The notes: generated by a model from the sequence alone, not told the origin. A stretch of 64,000 nucleotides of DNA from Spiroplasma ixodetis Y32 (GCF_030316605.1 NZ_CP127039.1:1798001-1862000); one strand, 5' to 3'. Positions 10,801-20,306 are shown, counted from the first letter of the stretch. Made by a program: numbers and translations.

Positions 10801-10828
10801 AAAAAGTTATTTTAAATGATAACTTTTT
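10801..10828 (-). terminator. terminator after coiled-coil gene
   Basis: Perfect 10-bp stem AAAAAGTTAT / ATAACTTTTT with an 8-base loop. The minus-strand downstream arm ends in a T run. It lies just after the frameshifted tail (stop at 10839) of the minus-strand coiled-coil gene. The stretch 10653-10800 is AT-rich with nothing else I can name. Confidence 0.65.
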
Positions 10829-10983
10829 AAATTCATTTTTAACTAAAATCTTTTTTTCTTATAAAGAATTTATTGATTTCAAAGAAGAACTTAATTTTTT
10901 CTGCTTTATCTTCATTTGACAAACTAAAACAAGATTGATTTTTTTCAATATCTGTTTCAAAACCAAGATCACTATATTGACTA

Positions 10984-11931
10984 TTAACTAACGCTTGAAA
11001 TTAATTCTTTTTTACTAGAAAAAGGATTGTTTTCATCAAATTGCTTTGACATTTCATTTTCTGAAATAAAATTTAATTTATCAAAAATTTCTTCATTTTT
11101 TTCATTTGTAGTTTTATTAATGAAACTGACTTGTAAATTAATAATATTTTCAAAAATATTTAATTTTAAAACTTTAAGTGGTTTAATATTTTTTTCATTT
11201 TCATTTATTTCTTCTCTTAAATTTCTTGTTTTCAATTTTATTTCTTTAATTTTTTTATTAACTTTTTTGTTTCTAACATATTTAAAAATACCAAAAGTAA
11301 TAGTATTTACAAAAGTTATTTGTCAATTTTTTTCTGCTTTTTTTTCTCTTAAATCTTGAATATCACGTTCAAGTCTATCAATTTTATCTAATATTTCTTT
11401 ATTTTTTTCTTCAAAATCAAATATTTTTTTTTCTAAATTCTTAATTTGAATTGCTGAGAAACTAATACTATCAAATAATTCTGTATCACTATCTTCTTCA
11501 AAAGGATTTTTCTTAGATGGATATATAGAATGTTCTAATTCTTCAAAGTTTTTATTTTTTAAAATAAAATCTAATTGTTCAAATATTTCTTTATATCTCT
11601 TAACTTTATTTTCATATAACTGACCTTGTAAATCAATAATTTCTTTTAAAATATTTAATTTTGAATTTTTAAATGGTTGTGCATTTTTTTCATTTTCATC
11701 AATTTCTTCTATTAAAGTTTTTATATTTAATTCTGTTTCTTCAATTTGTTTATTAATATTTGAAAATAGTTGTATTTTTTTTGATTTTTTTAGTTTTTTT
11801 AAACGTTTAATTTTATTTTCTAAAGATTCAATTTGTTCAACTATTTCTTCACTTTTTTTCTCAATAAAAAATATTTCTTTATCCAATTTTTCTTTTGCTT
11901 TTTTTAATATATTAATTTTTTCGATTAACAT
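10984..11931 (-). CDS. coiled-coil protein with TFGIFKY module
   Basis: 315 residues once TGA at 11323 is read as Trp. Almost entirely heptad-like Lys/Glu/Ile/Leu: IEKINILKKAKEKLDKEIFF, then a break with acidic SKKNPFEEDSDTELFD, then more coil, then the short module WQITFVNTITFGIFKYVRNK near residues 203-222, then coil again. The same W-x-x-TF-x-N...TFGIFKY module occurs in the 776-residue repeat protein just upstream. Start follows AAAGGAGAAAAAA. After the stop another frame continues (QYSDLGFETDIEKNQ) to 10839, so the C-terminus has probably been shortened by a frameshift. Upstream is leader cassette copy 2. No known family; structural or secreted roles are guesses. Confidence 0.75.
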
Positions 11932-11950
11932 TTTTTTCTCCTTTAAAAAT

Positions 11951-12019
11951 TAAAAAACCCATTTACTTAAAATAAAGCAATAGGTTAAAAACTATATTTA
12001 GTTTATAAACTAAATTATA
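11951..12019 (-). promoter_or_regulatory. leader cassette, copy 2 (best preserved)
   Basis: Reading towards the gene at 11931: GTATAAT box (12020-12014), perfect 18-bp palindrome TTTAGTTTATAAACTAAA (12014-11997), then a hairpin AACCTATT ... AATGGGTT (11986-11979 with 11963-11956) followed by TTTTTT, then AAAGGAG. The palindrome abuts the -10 box, so it would cover the expected transcription start. The hairpin plus T run between start site and ribosome site looks like an intrinsic terminator or attenuator. Confidence 0.6.
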
Positions 12020-12081
12020 CTTACTTTTTTATTTTTAATTATTATTTTTATTTTTTTTAATAATACTAATATGTTTTAAAA

Positions 12082-12109
12082 AAAGTATTTTAACTAGTTA
12101 AAATACTTT
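12082..12109 (-). terminator. terminator overlapping the stop of the repeat protein
   Basis: Perfect palindrome with 14-bp arms AAAGTATTTTAACT / AGTTAAAATACTTT, followed on the minus strand by a T-rich run. The stop codon of the repeat-protein gene (12098) lies inside the stem. Confidence 0.6.
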
Positions 12110-14428
12110 GTTGTAAAATAGGAGGTAATTTTGACTAAAACAACAACTTCCAAATATTTTAGCATCTTCTTCTTCCACTAATTTAGAAAGTACTTCAATA
12201 TCACTATCATCATCTTCATTAAAACTACTATCCTTACTTGAAGATGTTATTGTAATTTCTTCTTCTTCTGGTATATATGATAATTGTCTTTCAAAATTGA
12301 TACTGCTTGACTTTGAATATATTTTTACATTATCATTTTCTTGTTCTAACTCAGAAAGTACTTCAATATCACTATCATCATCTTCATTAAAACTACTATC
12401 CTTACTTGAAGATGTTATTGTAATTTCTTCTTCTTCTGGTATATCTGAAAATTGTCTTTCAAAATTGATACTGTTTGACTTTGAATATATTTTTACATTA
12501 TCATTTTCTTGTTCTAACTCAGAAAGTACTTCAATATCACTATCATCATCTTCATTAAAACTACTATCCTTACTTGAAGATGTTATTGTAATTTCTTCTT
12601 CTTCTGGTATATCTGATAATTGTCTTTCAAAATTGATACTGCTTGACTTTGAATATATTTTTACATTATCATTTTCTTGTTCTAACTCAGAAAGTACTTC
12701 AATATCACTATCATCATCTTCATTAAAACTACTATCCTTACTTGAAGATGTTATTGTAATTTCTTCTTCTTCTGGTATATCTGAAAATTGTCTTTCAAAA
12801 TTGATACTGTTTGACTTTGAATATATTTTTACATTATCATTTTCTTGTTCTAACTCAGAAAGTACTTCAATATCACTATCATCATCTTCATTAAAACTAC
12901 TATCCTTACTTGAAGATGTTATTGTAATTTCTTCTTCTTCTGGTATATCTGATAATTGTCTTTCAAAATTGATACTGCTTGACTTTGAATATATTTTTAC
13001 ATTATCATTTTCTTGTTCTAACTCAGAAAGTACTTCAATATCACTATCATCATCTTCATTAAAACTACTATCCTTACTTGAAGATGTTATTGTAATTTCT
13101 TCTTCTTCTGGTATATCTGAAAATTGTCTTTCAAAATTGATACTGTTTGACTTTGAATATATTTTTACATTATCATTTTCTTGTTCTAACTCAGAAAGTA
13201 CTTCAATATCACTATCATCATCTTCATTAAAACTACTATCCTTACTTGAAGATGTTATTGTAATTTCTTCTTCTTCTGGTATATCTGATAATTGTCTTTC
13301 AAAATTGATACTGCTTGACTTTGAATATATTTTTACATTATCATTTTCTTGTTCTAACTCAGAAAGTACTTCAATATCACTATCATCATCTTCATTAAAA
13401 CTACTATCCTTACTTGAAGATGTTATTGTAATTTCTTCTTCTTCTGGTATATCTGAAAATTGTCTTTCAAAATTGATACTGTTTGACTTTGAATATATTT
13501 TTACATTATCATTTTCTTGTTCTAACTCAGAAAGTACTTCAATATCACTATCATCATCTTCATTAAAACTACTATCCTTACTTGAAGATGTTATTGTAAT
13601 TTCTTCTTCTTCTGGTATATCTGATAATTGTCTTTCAAAATTGATACTGCTTGACTTTGAATATATTTTTACATTATCATTTTCTTGTTCTAACTCAGAA
13701 AGTACTTCAATATGACTATCATCATCTTCATTAAAACCACTATCTTTACTTAAAAATATATCATCTTCTTGCTCGGATTCAGAAAGTACTTCAATATCAC
13801 TATCATCATCACTATTATATCCAGAAGAATTTTGTTCTAATGAAGAATCATTATTAATAGGAGCTAATATTTTTGCTATTTGATTTTTTAAATTATCTAA
13901 CTGTTGAAAAAATTCTTTATTAATTTTAATTAATCGATTGTTAACAAAAAATAAGTTTTTTAAAAGAATATTAGTTTTTTTAATAATTTTTAATTTTTTA
14001 ATTTTTAACAATTTAATAATATTTTTATTATTATTTATCCTTTGTTTCAAACATTCTCTATTAATTTTTATTTCTTTAATTTGCTTATCAATATTTTTGT
14101 TTTTATAATATTTAAAAATACCGAAAGTAAATACATTTAAAAAAGTTAGTTTTCAATTTTTTTGGTTTTTTTGTTTTTCTAGAACTTTAATATTTTTTTC
14201 TAATACTTTAATTTCTCCTATTAATTTTATATTTTTATCTTCTTCATCAAATATTTGTCCAGTTAATTCATTGATTTCTTCATCTAATGTAAAAAATTCC
14301 TCCTCTTCGATTAATGAAATATTTAATTTTAATTCTGTATTTTTTTTATCAATATAAGATATTTTTTCATCTAATTCATTAATTTCTTTATCTAATATTA
14401 AAAAAGATTCTTCTTTAGTTAATGGCAT
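12098..14428 (-). CDS. acidic tandem-repeat protein with coiled-coil head
   Basis: 776 residues with TGA at 14153 as Trp. Residues 1-90: acidic/Lys coil (FLILDKEINELDEKISYIDK...). Residues about 93-110: module WKLTFLNVFTFGIFKYYKNK, shared with the gene at 10984. Then a basic Ile/Lys/Asn coil to about residue 200. Then nine near-identical 56-residue units, each containing KIYSKS, INFERQ, SDIPEEEEITITSSSKDSSF and EDDDSDIEVLSELEQEND. Units alternate between two versions (SKSSS...RQL and SKSNS...RQF). The last unit has SYIP. No signal peptide or membrane span. Start chosen at 14428 after AAGGAGAAG, which an IS-C insertion has separated from the leader at 16631. I do not recognise the family. A long acidic repeat rod with coiled-coil head suggests a scaffold or adhesin-like role, by inference only. 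Confidence 0.8.
12210..13730. repeat. 168-bp tandem repeats in a 336-bp higher-order pattern
   Basis: Nine units of 168 bp (56 codons) lie inside the minus-strand gene. Odd and even units differ at the same few bases (plus-strand CTGCTTG against CTGTTTG, GATAATTG against GAAAATTG), so pairs repeat with a 336-bp period and are almost identical in DNA, including silent positions. That implies recent expansion by whole pairs. A 472-codon open frame on the opposite strand is a by-product of the repeat. Confidence 0.95.
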
Positions 14429-14465
14429 ATATACTTCTCCTTGGAATGGCAACACTTTTTAGAAC

Positions 14466-15229
14466 TATTTTTTGGTAGACATTTGTGCTTGGTATTTGAT
14501 GGGGGTTAAGTAGTTTAGAGTGCTGTGAATTCTTATGTTGTTATATCAGTTGATGTAATCAAATAATTCTAATTTTAATTGGATTAATGATGTAAAATTT
14601 CTATCATTAATAAATTCTGTCTTAAAAGTTTTAAAAATTGCTTCAGCAACAGCATTATCATAAGGACAGCCTTTTTTGCTTAAAGAATGATTAATATTGA
14701 ATGATAATAAAAGTTTATCAATCATTTTATTGTTAAATTCATTGCCGCGATCACTATGAAATATTTCAATATCTTTTAAACAGCGATTTGATTGCATAAA
14801 TGCTTGATTTACTAATGATGCATCTTTTTTTTAACTCCAACACTATGTCCAATAATTTCGCGGTTAAATAGGTCAATTAATAAGCAAATATAGTTTCATT
14901 TACCATTAACTTGAACATAAGTTAAATCACTAACAATAACTTCATTTTTAATTCTATTATTAAAGTTTCTATTAACAAGATTGGTTATTTGACTATCATT
15001 AACTTTATTATGATGATTTTTGAATGATAATTTAGTGTATTTTGATATTAAATTATGCTTATTCATAATTTCTTTAATTTTTCTGCGTGATAAATAAATT
15101 TCTTGGTTTGCTAGTATGACTTTTAATCTTCTTGTTCCATAAACTTCTTTATTTTCTTTAAAAGCACTAATAACAGCTTGTTCATAAATATTATTTTGAT
15201 TTTTTTCTTTTTTCTTTAAATTAAAATAA
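14466..15229 (-). pseudogene. IS-C orfB, broken
   Basis: IS3-type DDE transposase part (HSDRGNEF, KKGCPYDNAVAEAIFKTFK, HSTLNYLTPIKYQ). The A run at about 14823-14831 has two extra bases against the intact copy, shifting the frame, and the IS1595-like insertion at 15230 removes the first residues. Confidence 0.85.
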
Positions 15230-16170
15230 GGCTTTTCTCCCTTTATGTACTATTTTTAAATTTTATCACATAAATGTTGAGAAAAGCCTATCTACGGACT
15301 TCTCCCCACATTTTTAAATGAAACATAGCATTACAGTTTCAAAAGTAGGTATCTTGTTGAATTTATATGCAGCTTCTTTGGCATATAAATGAACATGATG
15401 TTTTGCAACTTTGATATGTGTTTTAAATGTTCTTCGTATATGTTTTCATAATGATTCAATTTGATTGGTATTTACGCCAATTTTTGAAACATAACCATCT
15501 TGATGGTTAACTGTTTTGTGATTAGGGAAAAGTGATTTGAAATCACGATATCCTTTTCAAGAATCAGTATGTACATCACACTTTGAAGAAATATGGTTTC
15601 TTGCAAACTGCAAAAGATTTTTACTTTTTGCGTTTTTGATTACTTTCACAATTAAATTATTGGTTGTTTTTTCATAAATCCCAACAATTAATGTTTTATT
15701 TATCAAAGATCTTCCTTGTTTTTTAAAACCCATATGTGAAAGATACATTTCATCCATTTGCACTATGCCCTCAACAATAAATTGATGTTCTTGTTTGGCA
15801 ATACGATTTCTGATTTCATGACCCATTCTTCAAGCAGTTTTCAAAGTCACACCCAATTCTTTTGCAACATCAGTTGATGTAATTCCATGTTTGGTGTTTA
15901 TTCATCTAAAGATGAGATAAAATCAAAATCTCAAAGGTGTTTGTGACTTGTAAAAAATGGTGCCATGAAGAATACTAAATGTTTGATGACATTTCAAACA
16001 TCTTATTCTTCTTAAATTAGAAGTATTCAAACTTGTTCAAGAACACATGATACATTTGTTTTTCTTCAAACTTGCTATATATTTTAAACAATCCTGTTCT
16101 GTTTGAAAAGCATTGTTGAACTCATTCAATTTCATTGTTTCCTCCACAAGTACATGTGGGGAGAAGTCCG
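15230..16170 (-). mobile_element. IS1595-like element, complete
   Basis: 941 bp from GGCTTTTCTCCC to GAGAAGTCCG with 8-bp target duplication TAAAATAA on both sides (15222-15229 and 16171-16178). The duplication proves the true left boundary lies outside the 65-bp extension that precedes the 16-bp inner inverted repeat CGGACTTCTCCCCACA. Confidence 0.95.
15314..16135 (-). CDS. IS1595/ISXO2-like transposase
   Basis: 273 residues, intact; same domains as the copy at 6380-7201 (zinc ribbon, helix-turn-helix, MDEMY / HTDSWKGY / NQIESVWKH catalytic regions). Start ATG after GGAGGAAACA near the right end. Confidence 0.9.
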
Positions 16171-16175
16171 TAAAA

Positions 16176-16535
16176 TAATATGTTGATTTAGAGAGTTTTA
16201 AAAAACGACACATTGTGCGAATTTTATATTTAGATTTATTTTTAACAATAATTTCTATTTTCTGCCTATTATTAGTGCTGCTTGCTTTAAAATATCATTT
16301 TCCATTCATAACTGTTTTAATTCTTTATTTGCTTGAATTAATTGTTTTTCTAAATCAGAAAGATTATCTTTAGTTTTAAAACTACCTGAATTAGTAAATT
16401 GCTTAATTCATTTATAAGTAACTGCTCTTGTAACATTATACTCTCTTTAACAAGGCAAGATATTGATTTACCACTTTGATATAAAGCTACTATTTGCTTT
16501 TTAAATTCGTCGGTATATGAGTTAATATTGGTCAT
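16176..16535 (-). pseudogene. IS-C orfA, frameshifted
   Basis: Begins TNINSYTDEFKKQIVALYQS like the intact orfA at 5619. Two extra bases (AG in GAGAGTATAATG) after codon 30 shift the frame and stop it early. The region up to the IS1595-like insertion carries the start of orfB. Confidence 0.85.
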
Positions 16536-16630
16536 AATTATAATTCCTTTCTTTTCACTAATTTGTTCACTTGTCTACTTAATTAGTGTCCAATAAAGTG
16601 TAACCCATCCACCTTTTTAACAACAAAAGA

Positions 16631-16677
16631 ACCCATTTGCTTTAAAAAAACAATGGGTAAAAACTTATATTAAGTTT
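16631..16677 (-). promoter_or_regulatory. leader cassette, copy 3
   Basis: Palindrome AAACTTAATATAAGTTT (16677-16661), then a perfect 7-bp hairpin ACCCATT...AATGGGT (16658-16652 with 16637-16631) followed by T-rich sequence. Oriented towards the 776-residue repeat gene, from which IS-C now separates it. Confidence 0.55.
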
Positions 16678-16688
16678 ATCAATTAATA

Positions 16689-16766
16689 GGGGCTTTGCCC
16701 CTCGTTGCTTCGCAACTCACCCCAGTGGGGTAAACCCCACGGCCAACCAGAACCTTGGTTGGTTGG
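16689..16766. repeat. GC-rich multi-hairpin island
   Basis: Consecutive short hairpins: GGGGC-TTT-GCCCC (16689-16701), GTTGC-TTC-GCAAC (16704-16716), GTGGGG-TAAA-CCCCAC (16725-16740), and CCAACC...GGTTGG (16743-16762). Its base composition differs sharply from the surroundings. Similar islands lie at 47564-47634 beside a phage assembly gene and near 36425-36482. Possibly viral intergenic or replication DNA. Confidence 0.7.
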
Positions 16767-16803
16767 CACCGACCATTAATATAGGTTTATTTTATTTATA
16801 TTT

Positions 16804-17205
16804 TTAGCAAAATTGACTTCTTCTAGATATATTTATTCTTAATCTTTGTTTCATATCATTTATTTGTCTTTCAAGAGAATTCTTTTTTTGTTTACCTTTG
16901 GTTAGTTCATTTTTTTCTTTATTTATTTGTCGATTTTTATGTCCCATTAATGCTCCTAATGACTTTAATTCTCTTCCATATTGAAGAGAATCAGTAGCAC
17001 TAACACTTAATAATTTTGAATTTGTGGAAACACAATCATTTTCTATTTGCATTTTTTCATTTTCTAAAAATCTTAAATTACTTTCCATAATTGATATCTG
17101 TCTATCAATTTCTTGTAATTGTCTTTCAAGATTACGTATTTCATCTTCATCTTCTCTAATTTCTCTATCTAATTGATTTATTTTTTTTATATTTTCTTGA
17201 TTCAT
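16804..17205 (-). CDS. coiled-coil protein, 133 residues
   Basis: Almost continuous heptad pattern: NQLDREIREDEDEIRNLERQ, LQEIDRQISIMESNLRFLEN, a short break (SVSATDSLQYGREL), then KKNSLERQINDMKQRLRI. The C-terminus is SRRSQFC. No known domain. It is Glu/Lys/Arg-rich like the leader-cassette genes, but its own 5' region ends in a solo 58-bp IS1595-type end at 17234, so any cassette it had is gone. No strong ribosome site beyond an AAAGAAAAAAAA run. Probably the same gene class; function unknown. Confidence 0.6.
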   Translation of the reverse strand: MNQENIKKINQLDREIREDEDEIRNLERQLQEIDRQISIMESNLRFLENEKMQIENDCVSTNSKLLSVSATDSLQYGRELKSLGALMGHKNRQINKEKNELTKGKQKKNSLERQINDMKQRLRINISRRSQFC

Positions 17206-17233
17206 ATTTTTTTTCTTTTTTAAATTTAAATAT

Positions 17234-17291
17234 GGCTTTTCTCAGCATTTATGTGATAAAATTTAAAATAGTACATAAAGGGAGAAAAGCC
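17234..17291. mobile_element. solo 58-bp left end of the IS1595-like element
   Basis: GGCTTTTCTC...GAGAAAAGCC, perfect 10-bp inverted ends, matching the 59-bp hairpin unit that forms the left extension of complete copies. It stands alone, without transposase or the inner CGGACTTCTCCCC repeat, between the coiled-coil gene and a phage portal-like fragment. No target duplication seen. Confidence 0.8.
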
Positions 17292-17292
17292 A

Positions 17293-18424
17293 TGAAAAAT
17301 TAAAATTTTTAACTAATAAAAATAAAAGTACACATGCTTCTATTTTAAATTATTTTGGTTTTAATGACTTTAACCATGAAACTTATTTTACTGATTTTGT
17401 AACAGAAAATAATGCTAATTTATATAATGCTCCACTAGAAATTAATAATGAAACTATTAAACAGTATTTAATTCAACAAGAATTTTATCGTAAAAATTGA
17501 AATTCTATTTTTAAATTAAGTAAATTAAGAATTAGTGGTTATTTAATTTATATTGCTAATGATGATTTATATTTTCAAGTAGTTGATATACAACAAAGAG
17601 TTTATGATATTACTGGCAAATTAATTCAATGTACTATTTTTTATGATAGTTATCAACAAAATGCGCAAATGGTAAGATTATTTGAAATATATACACTTAA
17701 TAATGAACAAGTAACAATTAATCGTGCAATTTATAGTATTAGTGATAATAAAAAACAATTTCCATTAGATCTTAAAACATACATTAATAATTCAAAATTA
17801 CAACAAAAACAAATGCTAAATATTAATTATATTCCAATAGCAATTATGCGAAATAAAGCAAATGAGCAAGCAGATTGTAATAAAGTCATGGATAAAATTA
17901 AAGCACTAGATGTTATTTATGAACAAATTATTTTAGATACCATTTTAAATTCACCTAAATTTATATTTAGTCAAACTTATGGTAATGTTCAATCAGCATT
18001 AGAAGAAGCAGTAAGAACTTTGGTTACTAAAAACTACATATTTAAAAGTGGTGGAGATAATAATGAACAAAAAGAAAATATCAATATGACAAATAGTAAT
18101 TTTAAAGGTAAGAATTTAACTGATATATACGATTGAAATGTTAATGAAATATTTAAACGCTGTGGTATCCATATACCAAGTCAAAAGAAATCAGCACAAC
18201 AATCAGTTCCCGAAAGTACAGCAGTAAATATTTCAACTATTAATTATATCGAACAAAAATTATGATAATTTAATATTGATATTCTTAAATTTATTCAAAT
18301 ATTAGTTAGAGTTGATAAAAACTTACTAACTAGTAAAAGATTTGAAATTAAAGATGAAGAAGCAATTAATAATTTAACAGTTAAATTACAATTATTTAAT
18401 CCCGAAAATAACCAATTAATAGGA
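17293..18424 (+). pseudogene. phage portal-like gene fragment
   Basis: Close duplicate of the minus-strand gene at 61700-62944: starts mid-gene (EKLKFLTNKNKSTHASILNY), has a TAA replacing a Gln codon after NYIEQKLW (near 18268), and is cut by IS-C at 18425 in FNPENNQLIG. About 370 codons remain. No start codon. Shows that DNA of the phage module at 59-64 kb has been copied here. Confidence 0.8.
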
Positions 18425-18499
18425 TGGATGGGTTACACTTTATTGGACACTAATTACGTAGACAAGTGAACAAATTAGTGAAAAGAAAGGAATTATAAT

Positions 18500-19422
18500 A
18501 GTTGATAAATATAGAAATAAAAATTATGGAATTAATGACATAATTAGTTTGTTACCTATCAGTAAAGTTGCATATTATAAATGAATAAAAAACGGTAAAA
18601 AGAAATATCAAACAAAAATTGATAATGAGTTATTAAAAGAATTAAATAAAATTGTTGTTATTAGCAACAAAGATAAAATAATTAAAATTACTAGTTTAGA
18701 AAAGGTAAGATTAGAATTAAAGAAAAACAACACCAATCTTAAATGCAGTAAAAACAGCATTATGAGGTTATTAGAAGATAATAATATCACAAACTATTAA
18801 CCAAACCCAAAAAACAGCGTAGAGCGAAATCTAATGCCTTAAAATCAAATTTCCAAGATTTATTAAAACGTAATTTTACCAGTAATACTTATCTTGAAAA
18901 AGTTGGCATCGATGGTACTTGATTTAAAGAATTAATTATTAATAATAAAAAAACTAAATTATTATTAGAAATTGCTACAGATATGAATAGTAATGCTATA
19001 GTTGGTTGAAAAATTAATAAAAGTGAAAATGCAATAACCATTTTAAATGTTCTTAATCAAGTAACAAAGGCAAGTCGTAAAGAACATAAAATATTTGCAA
19101 CATTTATCCAATCTGATTTAGGTTCAGGTAATACTAGTAAAATAGTTACAAATAGTTTTAATAAAAGTAAAACTTTAATTCATTCAAAAAGTTTATCAGG
19201 ATTTAAAGGCAACCAAGTAAGTGAATGTTTAAATCGATGAATCAAAAGAGATTTTAAAATTATGTTTGGTAACAAGTTTAATAGCATTAAACATTTCACA
19301 GAAGCATTAAGAAAATTTATTAACTGATGAAATAATGATAGAATGATTTTACGATTAAAAATGTCTCCAAACCAATTTGTACAGATTTGAAGACAAGAAA
19401 GTAAACTTATCTAACCAATGCC
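18500..19422 (+). pseudogene. IS-B transposase, 5'-truncated
   Basis: Carries the C-terminal two thirds: ISLLPISKVAYYKWIKNG, KVGIDGTWFKELIINNKK, IQSDLGSGN, GNQVSECLNRWIKRDFK. One base is missing near 18787 (ATCACAAAC for ATTACCAAAC), breaking the frame. Where the copy at 33536 has a TAG stop, this copy has CAG (Gln). Confidence 0.85.
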
Positions 19423-19508
19423 AATGATATTTTAAAGCAAGCAGCACTAATAATAGGCAGAAAATAGAAATTATTGTTAAAAATAAATCTAAATATAAAA
19501 TTCGTACA

Positions 19509-20306
19509 ATGTGTCGTTTTTTAAAACTCTCTAAATCAACATATTATTTTAATTTAAAGAAAAAAGAAAAAAATCAAAATAATATTTATGAACAAGCTGT
19601 TATTAGTGCTTTTAAAGAAAATAAAGAAGTTTATGGAACAAGAAGATTAAAAGTCATACTAGCAAACCAAGAAATTTATTTATCACGCAGAAAAATTAAA
19701 GAAATTATGAATAAGCATAATTTAATATCAAAATACACTAAATTATCATTCAAAAATCATCATAATAAAGTTAATGATAGTCAAATAACCAATCTTGTTA
19801 ATAGAAACTTTAATAATAAAATTAAAAATGAAGTTATTGTTAGTGATTTAACTTATGTTCAAGTTAATGGTAAATGAAACTATATTTGCTTATTAATTGA
19901 CCTATTTAACCGCGAAATTATTGGACATAGTGTTGGAATTAAAAAAGATGCATCATTAGTAAATCAAGCATTTATGCAATCAAATCACTGTTTAAAAGAT
20001 ATTGAAATATTTCATAGTGATCGCGGCAATGAATTTAACAATAAAATGATTGATAAACTTTTATTAGCATTCAATATTAATCGTTCTTTAAGCAAAAAAG
20101 GCTGTCCTTATGATAATGCTATTGCTGAAGCAACTTTCAAAACTTTTAAGACAGAATTTATTAATGATAGAAATTTTACATCATTAATCCAATTAAAATT
20201 AGAATTATTTGATTACATCAACTGATATAACAACATAAGAATTCACAGCACTCTAAACTACTTAACCCCCATCAAATACCAAGCACAAATGTCTACCAAA
20301 AAATAG
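19509..20306 (+). CDS. IS3-like transposase orfB (IS-C), intact frame
   Basis: 265 residues: CRFLKLSKSTYYFNLKKKEK, EVYGTRRLKVILANQEIYLS, the rve catalytic domain with DLTYVQVNGKWNYICLLIDL, HSDRGNEFNNK and KKGCPYDNAIAEATFKTFK (D, D, E), and HSTLNYLTPIKYQAQM at the end. IS3 family, IS150-like. It is the only unbroken orfB in the window. Normally made by -1 frameshifting from orfA, but orfA of this copy is destroyed. Confidence 0.9.

Larger units (their letters stand above)
14442..16611 (-). mobile_element. IS-C (IS3-like) with IS1595-like inserted
   Basis: Ends TGGAATGGC (14442) and CCATCCA (16611), flanked by CCT on both sides: a 3-bp target duplication typical of IS3. It lies between the repeat protein's ribosome site and its leader (16631-16677). 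Removing the IS and one CCT rejoins AAAAAGG to AGAAG and restores the ribosome site. An IS1595-like element sits in orfB. Confidence 0.9.

Noticed and set aside
12297..13715. 472-codon open frame on the plus strand opposite the repeat protein
   Set aside because: It is the antisense of the 168-bp repeats (units of FDFEYIFTLSFSCSNSES), has no ribosome site, and the minus strand has the leader, ribosome site and terminator.
12210..13730. Possible CRISPR array from regular repeats
   Set aside because: Units are contiguous 168-bp coding repeats without spacers, and no cas gene is present.
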